Positions 33,881-46,146 of a stretch of DNA of 64,000 nt are shown here, in pieces (positions within the stretch are counted from its first letter, which is position 1; every line of letters starts with the position of its first letter). The position numbers and the translations under genes were made by a program. The notes under the pieces were generated by a model. That model did no database searches, was not told the origin of the DNA, and worked only from the letters and a program-made list of their open reading frames with translations. The stretch spans positions 29,078,001 to 29,142,000 of the forward strand of contig CM060731.1 in NCBI GenBank assembly GCA_030704615.1, given 5' to 3'. This stretch comes from Takakia lepidozioides. Lineage: Eukaryota > Streptophyta > Takakiopsida > Takakiales > Takakiaceae.

Positions 33881-36040
33881 AATTACTCCCTGTGAAATAG
33901 AGTTTTACTGGCGAAACATTCTAACCCTAACAAAATATTCCACCGCTATATCCTCTGACATCTCCTATCCGCTGACATACCCTATTGACGCTCAAGTACA
34001 TGTGTCACCCATTTCCGTGGTTTCATATCTCCTATACCCGTAGTGGGCCTATAGGCGCTCGGTATTGTGCTCACAGGGTAATTCGGTCACTGGGGCCCTT
34101 TGCTTGCCTTGAAGGGTTAGAAGCTTTGTTGATTGATGGGTTAATGTTGGTACTTACAAAGAGGCCATGTTGCATGTCAGGGACGATCAATAATACAATC
34201 TAAACATGCATATTGTATTGCAGCTGGTCAGAGCACTCATGTAGTGCAAGCAAGAAAAATCTAATCAAGAGCATTTTGGGCTGCATGATTCACACATATT
34301 CTCTCTTCACCTCCACCACACCTTCACAGAGAAATCCTTCCAAAGATTATAACTTAGCCTGTCAGGGAATATTTCCGAGTATTAAACTAAAATAAGGCAG
34401 GGTAATTGAAGTGCCTCGGGATGCAGACGTTCACCGTGGTAATCCTGGAGGTGGGTTGCTACCCAGGAGGGTGAAGAAGAACATCCCGGGTCCTCACCTT
34501 TCGGATTGCGGAAGCGTTGAGGAATCGGGAGAAATCATTTTGAAGGTGGAGTCATAACTGCCTGGCCATGTTAGCAAAATTTTGTAACATGTTGCTGGGA
34601 CACTGGCTGGAGTAGAACCGGATTCTTCTCCGAGTCATTAAACACTGGAAGCATTTTTTAAGCATCTAAGAATCTGTTGAGTGGAGCATGGGGGGTGTTG
34701 AAAATGGGTCATTCATTGCCATTATGGGAGTGAGATTTTGAACTAGAAAAGGATCCTCATCCACAAGCCGCTCACCACCTAAACCTCGGTGCCGGCCGAA
34801 TGGCCATCAAGCACTAATTTTAGAGCGGTTGACAAACCCACTCATTTAAACTTTTATAGACACTGGGAAGAATCTAAGACGCACAAAATTAGCAGCCTAT
34901 CTCCAAAGCCTGTTGAACTAGAGACTCAACAGTGGTTGCCACTTTCACTCAATAATAGAGCGCATTGATTGTAATGATAGTCCACGGATGGTTGGGTGAG
35001 AAGCTCATGCTCCTCCAAATTCCAATGCTAACTTATGAGCATCTCTGTCGAATGGGATGATGGATCCAATACCCACACACTCCCCCTATGTCCCGGCAAA
35101 AATTGAAGGGGCAAATCATGGATCAATCACTCACTAGAGCGCCAACTGGGTTCCTTATGTATTGGGCAGAGTGCCGCAGACAAGGCCAAGTCTATTGCAA
35201 CACCTTCCCCCAATACAAAGACCTAACAACCACTGTTCCCTCCCCCCTTCATTCAATGTGTCTATCTATGCACCACATCCAACACTCTCTGTATCCGCAC
35301 GTGCAAAGGACGCCGCCGTCACGCCATAACTGAATGGGCCCACGGTAGACTTGAGACTATATCATGCTTGGGTTGGTTAGGTTGACCTGTAACCTAACCT
35401 AACCAGCTGCTGTTAAGTTACCTGTTAAAAGTTGGTGAAGCTACCTCACACTTTCTATATTTTCCGTTCAATAAAATAGATCATGTTATTATAATGATAA
35501 CAAAAATAATAATATAATGCTATCCCCGACCAATGTGTCGGGAAGCATTGAGCTATGGCGGTCACTCACATTCCGTCGCCACCCACCCGCAACTGTTGTA
35601 ATTCCGGGGGCCCATCTTCCGTTACAATTGCACGAGATTGCATGATGCAATGTATTAATAATATATCGAGAGGATGAACGTGGGCCGGTTTGGTAGCGGG
35701 CACGAACCCTTCTGTGCCTTCTGTGCCCCCATCCGCCTGCCGTTGACTCCACACATCCATTTAAAATGCGATTGCGAAATGAGTGAAATTCAACGAACCC
35801 ACGAAACAAGCTCTTTTCCGAAAGTTTTTTCCTTTCTCATTTTTCGGAAACCGGGCTGCGCTAGTTGTTATCCATTTTGAGGGCAATTCCCGTGGAAGCT
35901 TCTCAGTTTTTGTTTTCGGGCAACTCCTATTTGCGTTTGGGTGGATAGTCACACCTGTGTATATGGGAGTAACAAACGAATGAAGATGGCACCCTGTATC
36001 AATTCATTCATTCATTCAGTTGTTCATCCATGGAGCCCTA
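33881..36040. other. Unassigned intergenic sequence
   Basis: No gene, RNA or intact element is recognised. Short ORFs on both strands have no conserved features. A 'cctaacctaacc' run lies near 35,390-35,402. Confidence 0.4.
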
Positions 36041-37414
36041 GAGGGGGTGCGTCCACAGCGGGTGTTGCCAAGAAGGCAGCAGGCGGCAGGGATCGGACGG
36101 TAGCCGACCCGCCCAGCCGGCGGCCGCGGCCGCGCCGTCGCCCTTCTGCCCGTGGGCAGGTACCCAAGCGCGGGTGGCTGGCGTGCCGGCCTGCGCGGTG
36201 CAGTCCGCGCTGACCGCTGCCCCGCTACGTTTTACCCCCTGCCCGGGACGCAGCCCTCTCGCCCACGTTTTTTCCCTGTGAGCTTTCCCGGGAAACCAGG
36301 CAGGCCTCTGGTAGTGGTTAGGTTAGGTCAGGCGACTGCACTCCGGTCAGCGCATTCCACAAGTGGTCCTGCGCTCAAATCCACGTGTCCCACCAAGTGC
36401 GCTCGCAACGCGTGTCTTCAAGTTTATCCGGTCCTATCACAGAGTCCCTCATCCACTTTACCTCATCCGACACCCTCCTTTACTTTTCTTCTTCTAACGG
36501 AAAGCCACTGCTCTCACGACAGTTGCTATTTTCGTCGGGTACAATTACGTGCAGAATACCCCTGCCCTATTCCGCGCACCCGTCACCCACATGCAGATGA
36601 GTGTGGGAGCAGAGCGGAGTGGTCGTGGTCATCAGCGACCGAGACAGCACCCGCGCAGTTTCACATGGAACCGCATGGTGTGGAGCCAAGGAAGGTCGAT
36701 AGCGCATTGGGTGCGTAACCCCATTCCGGGAACTTGTCGGCTACGTTGCAGGGCATATTTGTGGTGGGTAGCGTCAGCGATTGCAGCTCAGAATGCGCAC
36801 ATATCGAAAAGGAAATATCAACCAAAAGATGTGTGTGGAAAAGATAAAAAACCGGAAAAAAAAAGGTGGAAGACAGAGAAGGACCCGACACGTCACGCAG
36901 CGCACAGGCAGGATGGCACGTGTGGAGGTGTGGGCGCTTTGGAGAACAAGCGCAGGCGTCGGAGCGGTCGGGAGCGCGCTGCTGGTGCTATCCTCTCGCT
37001 CGCTCGCAGCCTCGCTGCTGCCCTGCCCCCGTCGTGGGAATTGAGGTTGCGGAGAAGGAGTGGACAGGAAGGTTGGGGTCGGGTGCGAGGAGGAGATAGA
37101 GAGGCGCGCACGCAAGGTGAGGGAAGAAATCTGCGGGAGGAGGAGGAGCAGGGGGCCGTGAAGGAGGCTGCTTGCTAGATTAACATCAAGCTGCTTGCTA
37201 GATTTTGCGCGATATACAGGGACCGAGCTGCAGTGGGGAGTGGTGGAAGGACAGGAGGAGGAAGAGGCGTTGGACGGCGGTGGTTGTGAGTGTGGGTTTT
37301 AGCAGCTGCATGTAGAAGGATGTGTGCACGCTGTGCTTGGGAGAGTGGAGCTCTGACGAATAGGATCGATCGTGACCGCGGCATTTTGGGCACAGCAGAT
37401 CGTGAATAGACGTC
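36040..37414 (+). promoter_or_regulatory. GC-rich, CpG-dense region upstream of ARF
   Basis: From about 36,040 to 36,350 and 36,890 to 37,130 the sequence is far richer in G+C and CpG than its surroundings. Its end directly precedes the ARF start codon, so it probably holds the promoter and a long 5' leader. A short duplication 'gctgcttgctagatt' lies at 37,166 and 37,189. Long ORFs here are a by-product of high GC and are not called as genes. Confidence 0.45.
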
Positions 37415-40400
37415 ATGTCGCAGAACTTTTCTACCTCGTCACGGCAGGTTAGGGTCCCTAATGATACGACAATGAGGCATTCAGGGGTGAACGAGGGTGC
37501 CATGTTCGCTCATCACATGGCGGAGCGGCCAGCACCTTTGGTCCATGCTTCTCCTCCTGCTCGTCCTCCTCCCTCTGACTCTCCAGGTAAGGCGACCGCT
37601 GCGACTATGCCTACCAAAAGATCTGGCTGTGTTGGCGAATTGGGTGTCTTTCTCTCTCCTCGTTACTGCTTCCTGTCCACCCTTTCTTGTGCTTACACGT
37701 CTGCTAGTGCGTCCTTAGATGTATGTGAGAGCTGCCTTGAAGCTGAACTTGCTTTTCATGTGCAGATAATTTGGACTCCGAGCTTTGGCATGCATGTGCT
37801 GGTCCCCTCACGTCGCTGCCACCCGTGAACAGTATTGTCATGTACTGGCCGCAAGGGCATATTGAACAGGTGACGTTTGAACGCGTTACTAGTTGTGGAC
37901 TTGGAGCGGTTCGTTCTGTGTCTGTCTCACCGCCAAATTGTTGGTGTTCACACTCCCATAGTTGTTCACCGTCGAGTTAGTCTGAGTAGTTTTGTCATAA
38001 ACGCGTTCGATTTCATTTGTGGCAGGTGTAGTTCTACTTTCGGCTTTTGTCAGTAACACTGATGCTTTCATTGCTGACAGGTTGCGGCATGTACGACTCA
38101 ATCAGTGGTGGATGAGCTTCCTAAATACAGTTTACCCCCGCACATTGTCTGTCGACTCGTCGAGAATACACTGAGTGTAAGTGAATACACCATATGTTCT
38201 GTTGTCTTTTTCCCATCAAATATATTTACAGGATTTTGTTCTCACAGCAATCTGGGTCAAGATGTATTCTTTGTATTAATCACATTTCATCGTTACTAAC
38301 GGAGTTTCGAACTGTCCGAGTGTTGCTTTGCAGGCGGATCCAGATAGCGATGAGGTTTTTGCCCAGATGACCCTGAATCCTGTGCCTGAGGTATATCTTC
38401 AACTGAGGATACTCCTCTCATCTGTGCTCTCTGGGATTTCATGACTGGTGATAGGTTTGCTTGGAAGTCGTTTGAGTTGCTATGTCCAGGATTTCACTCG
38501 GTGTCATGTTGTGGTGTTACAGGGAGATGTAGCTTCATGGTCGGAAGAGCCTCCAGCAGTTCCCAAGAGGAACTTGCACATGTTTTGTAAAACTCTGACT
38601 GCAAGTGATACCAGCACACATGGAGGGTTCTCTGTTCCAAGGCGCGCAGCGGAAGACTGTCTGCCCCAGCTTGTGAGCTATTCAACCCCCGATAGCATCT
38701 TGTTGATGTCATTTTAGTCACTGAAATTGTCGGTGCAAAGATGCATGGAAACTAGTTTTAGTATCATGGCATGTGACTATCCGAGTGTAACATGTGCCTG
38801 AAATGTGATCTTTCCTGCATGCTGTTGTTCAGGATTACACAATGAATCCACCATGTCAAGAGCTGGTGGCAAAGGACTTGCATGGAGTTGAGTGGAAATT
38901 CCGTCACATTTACCGAGGTATCAGACAATTTCTGTCACTGACACAACCTAGTTAAAACGTGTGTATACCTGTTATCTTCACTGCGTATGTGTGGCTGGTT
39001 CTGTACTGAAGTTGGAGCTGGTACGCCATGGAAAAACCCCAGGAAGAGACTTTCCTCAGCTCATATTCTGAGAGTAGTGGGGGATGTCTCTTGAGCTCCT
39101 ATCTGGACTGGGAAGACTGAACAGTGTGATGTGTGAAGTGTGTATTGGAGCACTCAGCCCAGAACATTTGCACACAGAAAGTTCTAACGCGAACATGGTA
39201 TGTGGATGTATGACCATGGTGCAGGCCATCCACGAAGGCATCTTCTTACCACAGGCTGGAGTGTGTTTGTGAGCACCAAAAAACTAGTAGCAGGGGACTC
39301 TGTCCTTTTTCTAAGGTACATGAGTCTCCATTGTCTTCTTTCAGAGTCCTTGTCGTTGATGGCCCGTAGTCCCTTGTGCGAAGTTGGGAATGTAACTTGT
39401 TGCGGGGATATATCACATTCTGAAGTTGTGTTTCAAGTCAAGGTGGGGGTTTAAGAGGCTCCGGTGGTTTGAGAAGTACTGATGAATGCTTCTGTTGACA
39501 GGGGGGAGAATGGACATCTGAGATTAGGGGTAAGGCGTGCAGCCAAACAGCAGCAGAATCGGTCATCTTACTTTTCCAGCCAAAGTATGCACCTCGGTGT
39601 GCTTGCTGCTGCTTCGCATGCTGCCAGAGAAAAACTTCGGTTCAGTGTCATCTACAATCCAAGGTGCGTCTTCTTTGCATTCTATCTGACCTGGCATCAT
39701 CCACTTGAAGACAATCTGTCACGCATGTTCTGGATTACCTGTGCAGAGTTGGGTGCACAGTTCATACTTCTTGTCAGTATTCTACGGCCAATGCTAGCAA
39801 ACGCTTTGACTTCTCTTGTGTAGTTGGTTTCTTTGTTCTCATGGAAAGTAGCTGAGCTTTGAAAGCAGGAGCAAGATCTTGCTACTGGAGAATCAATTCC
39901 TGAAGTGCGATAGCAGATTTGGCATCTGAGGGGCTTTGAACAGCTCATTTCAAGTGGGCCTTTTTGTTTGAACCACAGCAGTGTTCGTGTCAGAATTATG
40001 TATGTGCACCTGTGTGGTGTGTGTCTTTCAGGACAAGCCCTTCAGAGTTTGTCATCCCTTATCACAAGTGTGTGAAGGCCATCAACAACCCCCTCACAGT
40101 GGGAATGCGATTCAAAATGAGATTTGAGACAGAAGACTCATCAGAGAGAAGGTCCGGTAGATTCCACTCTCTTGATTCTTTAGGCAAACATATTTGAAGG
40201 CTGGAGCTTTTATTGGGTGACCCTCCCTGGTGTAACGCCACATCGTTCATGGAAGTTCTCCCTTGTTCTGATAAATGTTTCCTGGGTATAAAATATTATG
40301 AGGTGCCTTATAACCAAGCTATGATTACGAAGTATGGAAACTAGGGTATGAATGTAAGGCTTGTCGCTTAACATATCTTCGCAGACAATATTGCAGGTAT

Positions 40401-42721
40401 GCAGGGACTATCACCAGCGTCGGTGATGTTGATGCAGCCAGATGGCCGAAGTCATCATGGCGTTCACTTAAGGTACTTTGAGTGCTCTATAACTTATAGT
40501 CGTGGCATAGATAAACTCCCGGTTCTGTCTCAATTAAATTGTGTTTATTTTTGGTGTTTTCTGTTCATTATTAGAAGTTCAAGTTCTAAATATTTACTTA
40601 TGAGGGTGATATGGTAGGTTGGTTGGGATGAATCTGCGGCTAGTGAAAGGCACGAAAGGGTTTCACCTTGGGAGATCGAACCATTTATTGCTCCAACAAC
40701 CATGGCCCCTACTCCTTTGGGACCCCGACTAAAGCGCCGACCTTCTCTGCTGACAGAAGTTTCTCCCCTTGGTATGCATATTACTACTCTGTACACTGCT
40801 TTTTGTAGACATCCATCCTGCTGTTTGAGTTTCTTGGAAGTTACTATTTTGTGGCCCTCCCGCTCATTTGCCACCTACAATGCCATAAACTTGTGATAAA
40901 AAAGCCTTAACTCTGGTGGTACATTGGTGCAGGAGCAAGAAGTGCGCAGGACTTTCAATCAAATAAATTATCAAGAGTATTACAAGGCCATGTACCTCTG
41001 GACTTGGGTATGTGTGGAGGGGACGACGAGGAAGCGGCATCATCCAGGCCTCCAAGCTGGCTGGTTAAGAGTGAAGATGGTTATAAACGTGAAGGGGTGT
41101 CTCGAAGTAGGGGAGACGGTTGGACAACTTCGCACCGGCCTGAGAATGGTCATGTTTCAGAGATGCTCCTGAGACAGATTCATCAAGAACGGCAGGAGAA
41201 ACCCCAGCTTGATGACTTGGCCACCTCCCTTCAGCTTAGTCCTGTGCCACTGGCATCATACATGAGGCCCCATCCTCTGGGTGAGGCAGGTTTGAATCTT
41301 TCTTACAGTAGTCACATTGTAACAGAGCCATCAAGCAACAAATTGCAGTGGCAGTCGCTTACTGGATCCTCGCAACAGCCTTCCTTGCAGGATTCTTTAC
41401 CTAGTTGGTTCACATTAGCAAATGAATCAGCATCTTCATCTCGTCCAGTGGTTGGAATGCCTGAGCGGTCACTGCCCATCAATCAAACTCAGATGGAGAA
41501 AGGTTTGCTTGGTCTGCAAGGACACTCTTTGTCAGTAGGTGTCTGCCCCAAACAGCCAGAGCTGCAGCAGGTCTGCACACCCAGCCCGCAGGTGGAGCAA
41601 GACTGCAAGATATTTGGGTTCACCTTGACAAACAAGCGGACATGGCCGGTCTCCAGTCCCCAGACCACTCAAGGTGAGGATTCTGAAAGCTCAGGGCATT
41701 GCCCAGTGGCAGAAATAGCTAAGCCTTCTACCTATGGCAGCTTGGGGACAGGAGCATCACTTGTCATGGTTGAGCAAGAGATAATCACACCAAATATCTG
41801 GAGGCAGTACTGTTGGTGGCCAGGACAGGTTTTCAAATGGAGGAGCTCAAAGCTGGATACGGCCTGTACGAAGTTACACAAAAGTGAGGACAACAACAAT
41901 ATCTTGCTATTTAGTGTAATTTGGTGTTTTTCTTGATCTCCAAGCCTTCAATAGGTGTTGAGTGAAGGTCATTGACCTTGAGCACCTTGTTCTGATGGTA
42001 AGATGTCGAACCATCTGAATTATTTGTACTACTGTGGGATATTGTGTATGGAGTACTGTCATCTCAATGTGCCTCAGGTGTACAAGCAAGGCAAGCCGGG
42101 GCGCTCCATAGATCTATCCAGGTATGAAAACTATGACGAGCTAAGGCGTGGTCTTACAACGTTGTTCAACTTGGAAGGGCAGCTGGATGACCTCGAGAAG
42201 GGCTGGCAAGTGGTCTATACAGACCATGAAGATGATGTCCTCCTTGTGGGGGATGATCCGTGGGTGTAAGTACATTACCTGACCCCATTTGACCATCTAC
42301 CCATGCATATTTCTTGTAGCTATTGACCCACAGGGAATCGTACGTGAGATTGTGCTTGAAACCTCACCTTCTGCACCTGGGTCAGTGAGTTAGGAGGATT
42401 AATTGTGCCCTGCTGTCTCCTTCCCTGTGGTTTTGCGTATCTCTGTGTCTGTAGTTGAGGAATGTGGTAAGCAGGAGTTTGTTTAATCTTCCTTGTTACC
42501 TGGGTAGTAATTTCTGAAGCTATAGAAGGTGGGCTGTGTTCAACAGTGAATTTTGCAGTTGCGTCCGCAGCCTGAAGATACTGTCACCAGCAGAGGTGGC
42601 TGGACACGATGTGGGGAAAAGAGGATATGGAAGCTCTGATGATGGAAGGGATAGTTGTAGGCCCCTTGATGTCCAAGAGTCCACATCACCCTCAATGCCA
42701 ATGGACCATATATGTGATTGA
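37415..42721 (+). CDS. ARF: Auxin response factor, 15 exons, class-B-like
   Basis: ARFs are nuclear transcription factors that bind auxin response elements. Exons: 37415-37586, 37766-37869, 38081-38176, 38334-38390, 38523-38672, 38833-38917, 39225-39315, 39502-39663, 40032-40151, 40397-40472, 40618-40771, 40933-41673, 41804-41883, 42078-42265, 42547-42721. They encode 816 residues in phase. The N-terminal dimerisation segment begins [12 protein letters not shown] (61-72). The B3 domain is at about 163-266 ([28 protein letters not shown]). The ARF ancillary domain is at about 281-370 ([20 protein letters not shown]). The middle region carries RVLQG (437-441) and KIFGFTL (648-654), an RLFG-type repression motif typical of class B. 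The PB1 domain (697-785) has Lys699 and the acidic OPCA face TDHEDD...GDDPW. The start is the first ATG after an in-frame TGA 12 nt upstream. The acceptor of exon 13 is weak and least certain. Confidence 0.93.
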
Positions 42722-43490
42722 CAAGCGTAGGCTGGATAGGTAGGTCTTTTGTGGTTTTTTTAAAACATTTTGACTATGCCTACAGTCTGCCAGCTTCCAC
42801 TGCTGAAGGGTGTCTGACTCCTGAGAGTGGGATGCATTTTCTGACTGGGCATTAGCCAGTGGAGAAGCCCCTTTTGTTCTGGGAGTTTGTTTAGCTTTGT
42901 TTGACAGCCTCCAGAGATCTCAAAAGGGCTAGTGTATAAACCTGTGAAAGTGGGTTGACGTGCAATTGCATGGCAACCTTGTGCCATTTGTAAGTCAAGC
43001 TTTGTGTTTCATCAATTTTGGGAAGGTTGACTGGAGGAAGCACACCTTTACTGGACATCCAGGTATTCTAGAGGTGACGCATTGTAGTACCTGAGTGTGG
43101 GTGAGGGAAACGGTATGTAACACATGCATTTCCTCACTTGGGTAAATAGTTGGATTCAAGGTGAGAGTCAGATGTTAATCATGGTACTACCCTCGGTTTT
43201 CAGTGACTAGTCATAACAATGAAGTGCATTGGGATAAAACTTGATAATCCCATTTTTGGAGGAGCTGTAAGCATCTTCCAGCCGCCAGACCTCGCCTGCT
43301 TTGATACTTTTTGGTGACATTTGTGAGTTCTGAGTTGTTGGTGTTGTTCCTCCTACCTTGGTTTTGCTTGCAATGTTGTCGAGGGCGGTTCAGTTCTCCG
43401 AAGCCATGTACACATTTGCCCCCAAGCTCAAACCTCAACCCTTTCCAAGGTGAAATTCTAGATTCAGATTGTCGAGTTGGAGAATGGAAT
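42722..43490. other. 3' flank of the ARF gene
   Basis: Likely 3' UTR and downstream sequence. No strong polyadenylation signal or further ORF is supported. Confidence 0.4.
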
Positions 43491-43492
43491 TT

Positions 43493-43740
43493 CCAATGTT
43501 GGATGGGTCGGGCTGGGTATCGACTAGTGTGTTAAAAAACCGACCCGCTGGTATCTACTTTTGTAAGACTAGGGTTAAGGAACCTCTGGTATTGGCATGG
43601 TAGTGGTCAATAGCTAGTACCCTACCTAGGCTGGTATTGTCAAAAATCAATATCGAGGCAATACCCGCAGTATTCAAACTACAAACAAGGACTATGCAGC
43701 CGGTATTAGTATCAACCAGCGCGGCAGGTGCAGATCCAGC
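43493..43740. repeat. Possible truncated relative of the 44.9-kb MITE
   Basis: The segment begins 'caatgttggatgggtcgggctgggtatcgac', close to the inner reading of one end of the 44,867-45,565 element, and is also rich in 'ggtatt' words. No opposite terminus or target duplication could be found. Confidence 0.35.
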
Positions 43741-44858
43741 CTGCTCTTTATTGGCTCCTCCCTGAGGAGACCCTGCATGGATTGTTTTCTCCCGGTGTAC
43801 CTCCCATCTTTCCCAAATAAATAGCCATTTTTAACACACTCGAGATTCTCATTTGCTATTGTTACCCATTCATTCCTAACTTGGTTAATGCTTTAATTTC
43901 ATTATATTCAGTTCCCTTCAGATTTATCACCTCAATTCTATTATACTTAGTTCCGATTTTCAAATTCATCCCTTGAGCTCTATTATGTTCACTCTCTCAA
44001 TTTTATCACAATAACTTCCATTATATTCAGTTCCTTTCAAGTTTATCACTTTGAATTCCAATATATTTAGTTCTCTTCAGATTTATCCATCGAATTCCAT
44101 CACATTCAATTTCATCTTTCATATTTGTTCTTTGCATTTAATGTATTATTATTATTTTCTATCGAGGTATAAGCACAAAAGATTTGAATTCATATTTCAA
44201 ATTGATTTTTTAATTGTTATCCTCAGGGATTATTCTCACGGCTGATGGTTTCAATTTGTGTTTTAAGTATTTAAAAACCAATCAATAAAATCAGGACCGC
44301 CAGCGGTAGTTTTCCATTATAGTAATTAGGGTGGAGCCATTACGCGACTAGCCGTTTGTTATTTCACCCAAACATGTCATACCTTGAGAACCTTGTTTCC
44401 TTGATCAAGATTTTTTTTTTTTTAATCCATATATGATGGAGGTTGGGTAGCATGTGAGCATGTTTACGCGAGCAAACTATAATATTCTATAGATTCTCGA
44501 ATATCCTGTGAATATGCTACCGCTCACGCCACTCAAATTCAAAACTACTGAAAATTTTGTGCTCACGCGAAACTATCTTTTTCATTTTAGATTTGGTTTT
44601 TTATTTGATATTCTCTTTTGAAATTATTTTGCAAACGAAAGTGTTTGTGCTCGCGCGAGCACAGATTTTGAATTAGTTTCGCTGGCAAAATATTGCTATT
44701 TATAGTTTTATAATATTAAACCCAGTGGTTTGTTACTAAATATATATGCAGTGCAAAGGGCTTTTGCAACATGTTTATTTTCTTTTGGAAACCATGTATA
44801 TTTATAACTTGGCCTCATAACCAAAGCTGCCACTTAAATTAAATTAAATTGTTCATAT
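43741..44858. other. AT-rich unassigned sequence
   Basis: About 43,890-44,110 has a loose repeat of 'ttcagtt.cc.ttcaaattta.c' words, and the remainder is AT-rich. No gene is supported. Confidence 0.4.
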
Positions 44859-44866
44859 GTTTATAC

Positions 44867-45565
44867 CAGTGTTGGACTTGTATCACGAAAATATGATACC
44901 AGACTGGTCCTGGTATCACAAGGGCCCACATTTCCCAATACTGGTATGGTCCTGGTATTGGGGATAAGGGGGCGGGTAGGGTATAGGAGGGGTATCAATA
45001 ACATAAAATTGTGGATGTATATCAGTAGGGTATCAATATTTGTTTTTCCCATCTCATATGGGGGAAATATGAATATTTTGCCCGGGTATGTAGATGAAAT
45101 ATTTAGTATATTCAAGAAAATATTCAATGACCTGAGAAGAAGAATTGACCTTCACAATGGATCACAATTACAACACAATGCACATACAAAATACATTTCT
45201 CATACACATTGCACATTACAAAAATATACCATACCATATCTATTTTTGCACATTGCACATGAGTATAAAGCAGATGCCATAAAAGCAATAAATGCCCTTG
45301 AATTCCCTTGCTCTAACTCCACACATACACCTACGCGCCTTTGGAGGCTCACATAGCAGCAATACTGGTATCAATACCAATCTTGTCCGTCGCTATTCCA
45401 GACAGCTATGGTATATACCATAGTATAGAGCAAGATATATATTGCCCCTAGTATGGTATTGCCCGGGTATTGGCCACCCTACCTACCAGCCGGGTATGGT
45501 ATTACCTACCCAAGTTGATATCAGTATTGATACCCGGGTCGGACCTATATACCGGTCCAACATTG
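44867..45565. mobile_element. hAT-type MITE, 699 bp
   Basis: The element starts CAGTGTTGGAC and ends GTCCAACATTG, an 11-bp terminal inverted repeat with one mismatch. It is flanked on both sides by the identical 8-bp duplication GTTTATAC (44,859-44,866 and 45,566-45,573). CAGTG-like termini and an 8-bp target duplication are the hallmark of hAT transposons. There is no transposase, and the inside is dominated by 'ggtat'/'atacc' words. It is a non-autonomous copy. Confidence 0.85.
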
Positions 45566-45652
45566 GTTTATACCTGGGTATATAATACTTTTGATGTACC
45601 ATTTCATTTCTATATCTTTGGTATTACAGCATCTTGTTCTTTCTTCTGCAAC

Positions 45653-45835
45653 GACCAAGTTGTAGCCTAGTGGTAATGGGCACATACCACCTCGGAAGTG
45701 GTTGTGGGTTCAATCCACCGATTGGTGTCACAAAGATGTCCACCTTCCTAGTGGAAGGCAGTAATCCTTCGGGGTGAAGAGACACCATAATTTACACTTC
45801 CTTGGGGAGGCGTCAAATATATTCTTCTTCTTCTG
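45653..45835 (+). repeat. tRNA-derived SINE, family A (copy 2)
   Basis: TGTAGCCTAGTGGTAATGGG (A box, from 45,661) and GGGTTCAATCC (B box, 45,706-45,716) are followed by the same body as the minus-strand copy at 33,484-33,650, ending 'cttggggaggcgtcaaat'. The tail runs into a T-tract that belongs to the next SINE. Confidence 0.75.
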
Positions 45836-45837
45836 TT

Positions 45838-46095
45838 TTTTTTTTTTTTTTTTTTTTTTCAAAAGAGAAACACTTGGGAGCGACAGCTCACAAATCAGGC
45901 CCCTTGATAGTGAGAGGAGAAAATAACCTCTTTCACAGTAACCTCACCGTGAAGGCTTTCCGATGCGACACCTGCACAAGGAAGGGGGAGAAGAGCGTAC
46001 CACACCCGTCAAAATAGCAGGATTTGACCCCAGAATCATTTGGGTGGCGCTCAGTGTACTTACCAACTGAGCTACTGACTGTTGGTTGCTTCTTC
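45838..46095 (-). repeat. tRNA-derived SINE, third family, poly(A) tail
   Basis: On the minus strand TAGCTCAGTTGGTAAG (46,074-46,059) is a textbook A box and GGGGTCAAATCC a B box. The body ends in a long A tract, seen as T on the plus strand at about 45,838-45,859. The element sits tail-to-tail against family A copy 2, suggesting insertion into the A/T-rich tail of that copy. Confidence 0.7.
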
Positions 46096-46146
46096 TTCTC
46101 AAGATCAAAACCCATGGACTATACTAGGGCATCGCGTTGCTCCACA

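Noticed and set aside
36152-37178. ORFs of 188 and 209 codons in the GC-rich region upstream of ARF
   Set aside because: High GC removes stop codons in several frames on both strands at once. Composition is Arg/Pro-rich and no domain is seen.
41004-41936. Single 310-codon ORF as an independent gene
   Set aside because: It is ARF exon 12 read through into intron 12; protein continuity with exons 11 and 13-14 shows it is part of ARF.
46020-46080. Possible tRNA gene on the minus strand
   Set aside because: The promoter boxes are tRNA-like, but the cloverleaf cannot be closed and a SINE body with a poly(A) tail follows.
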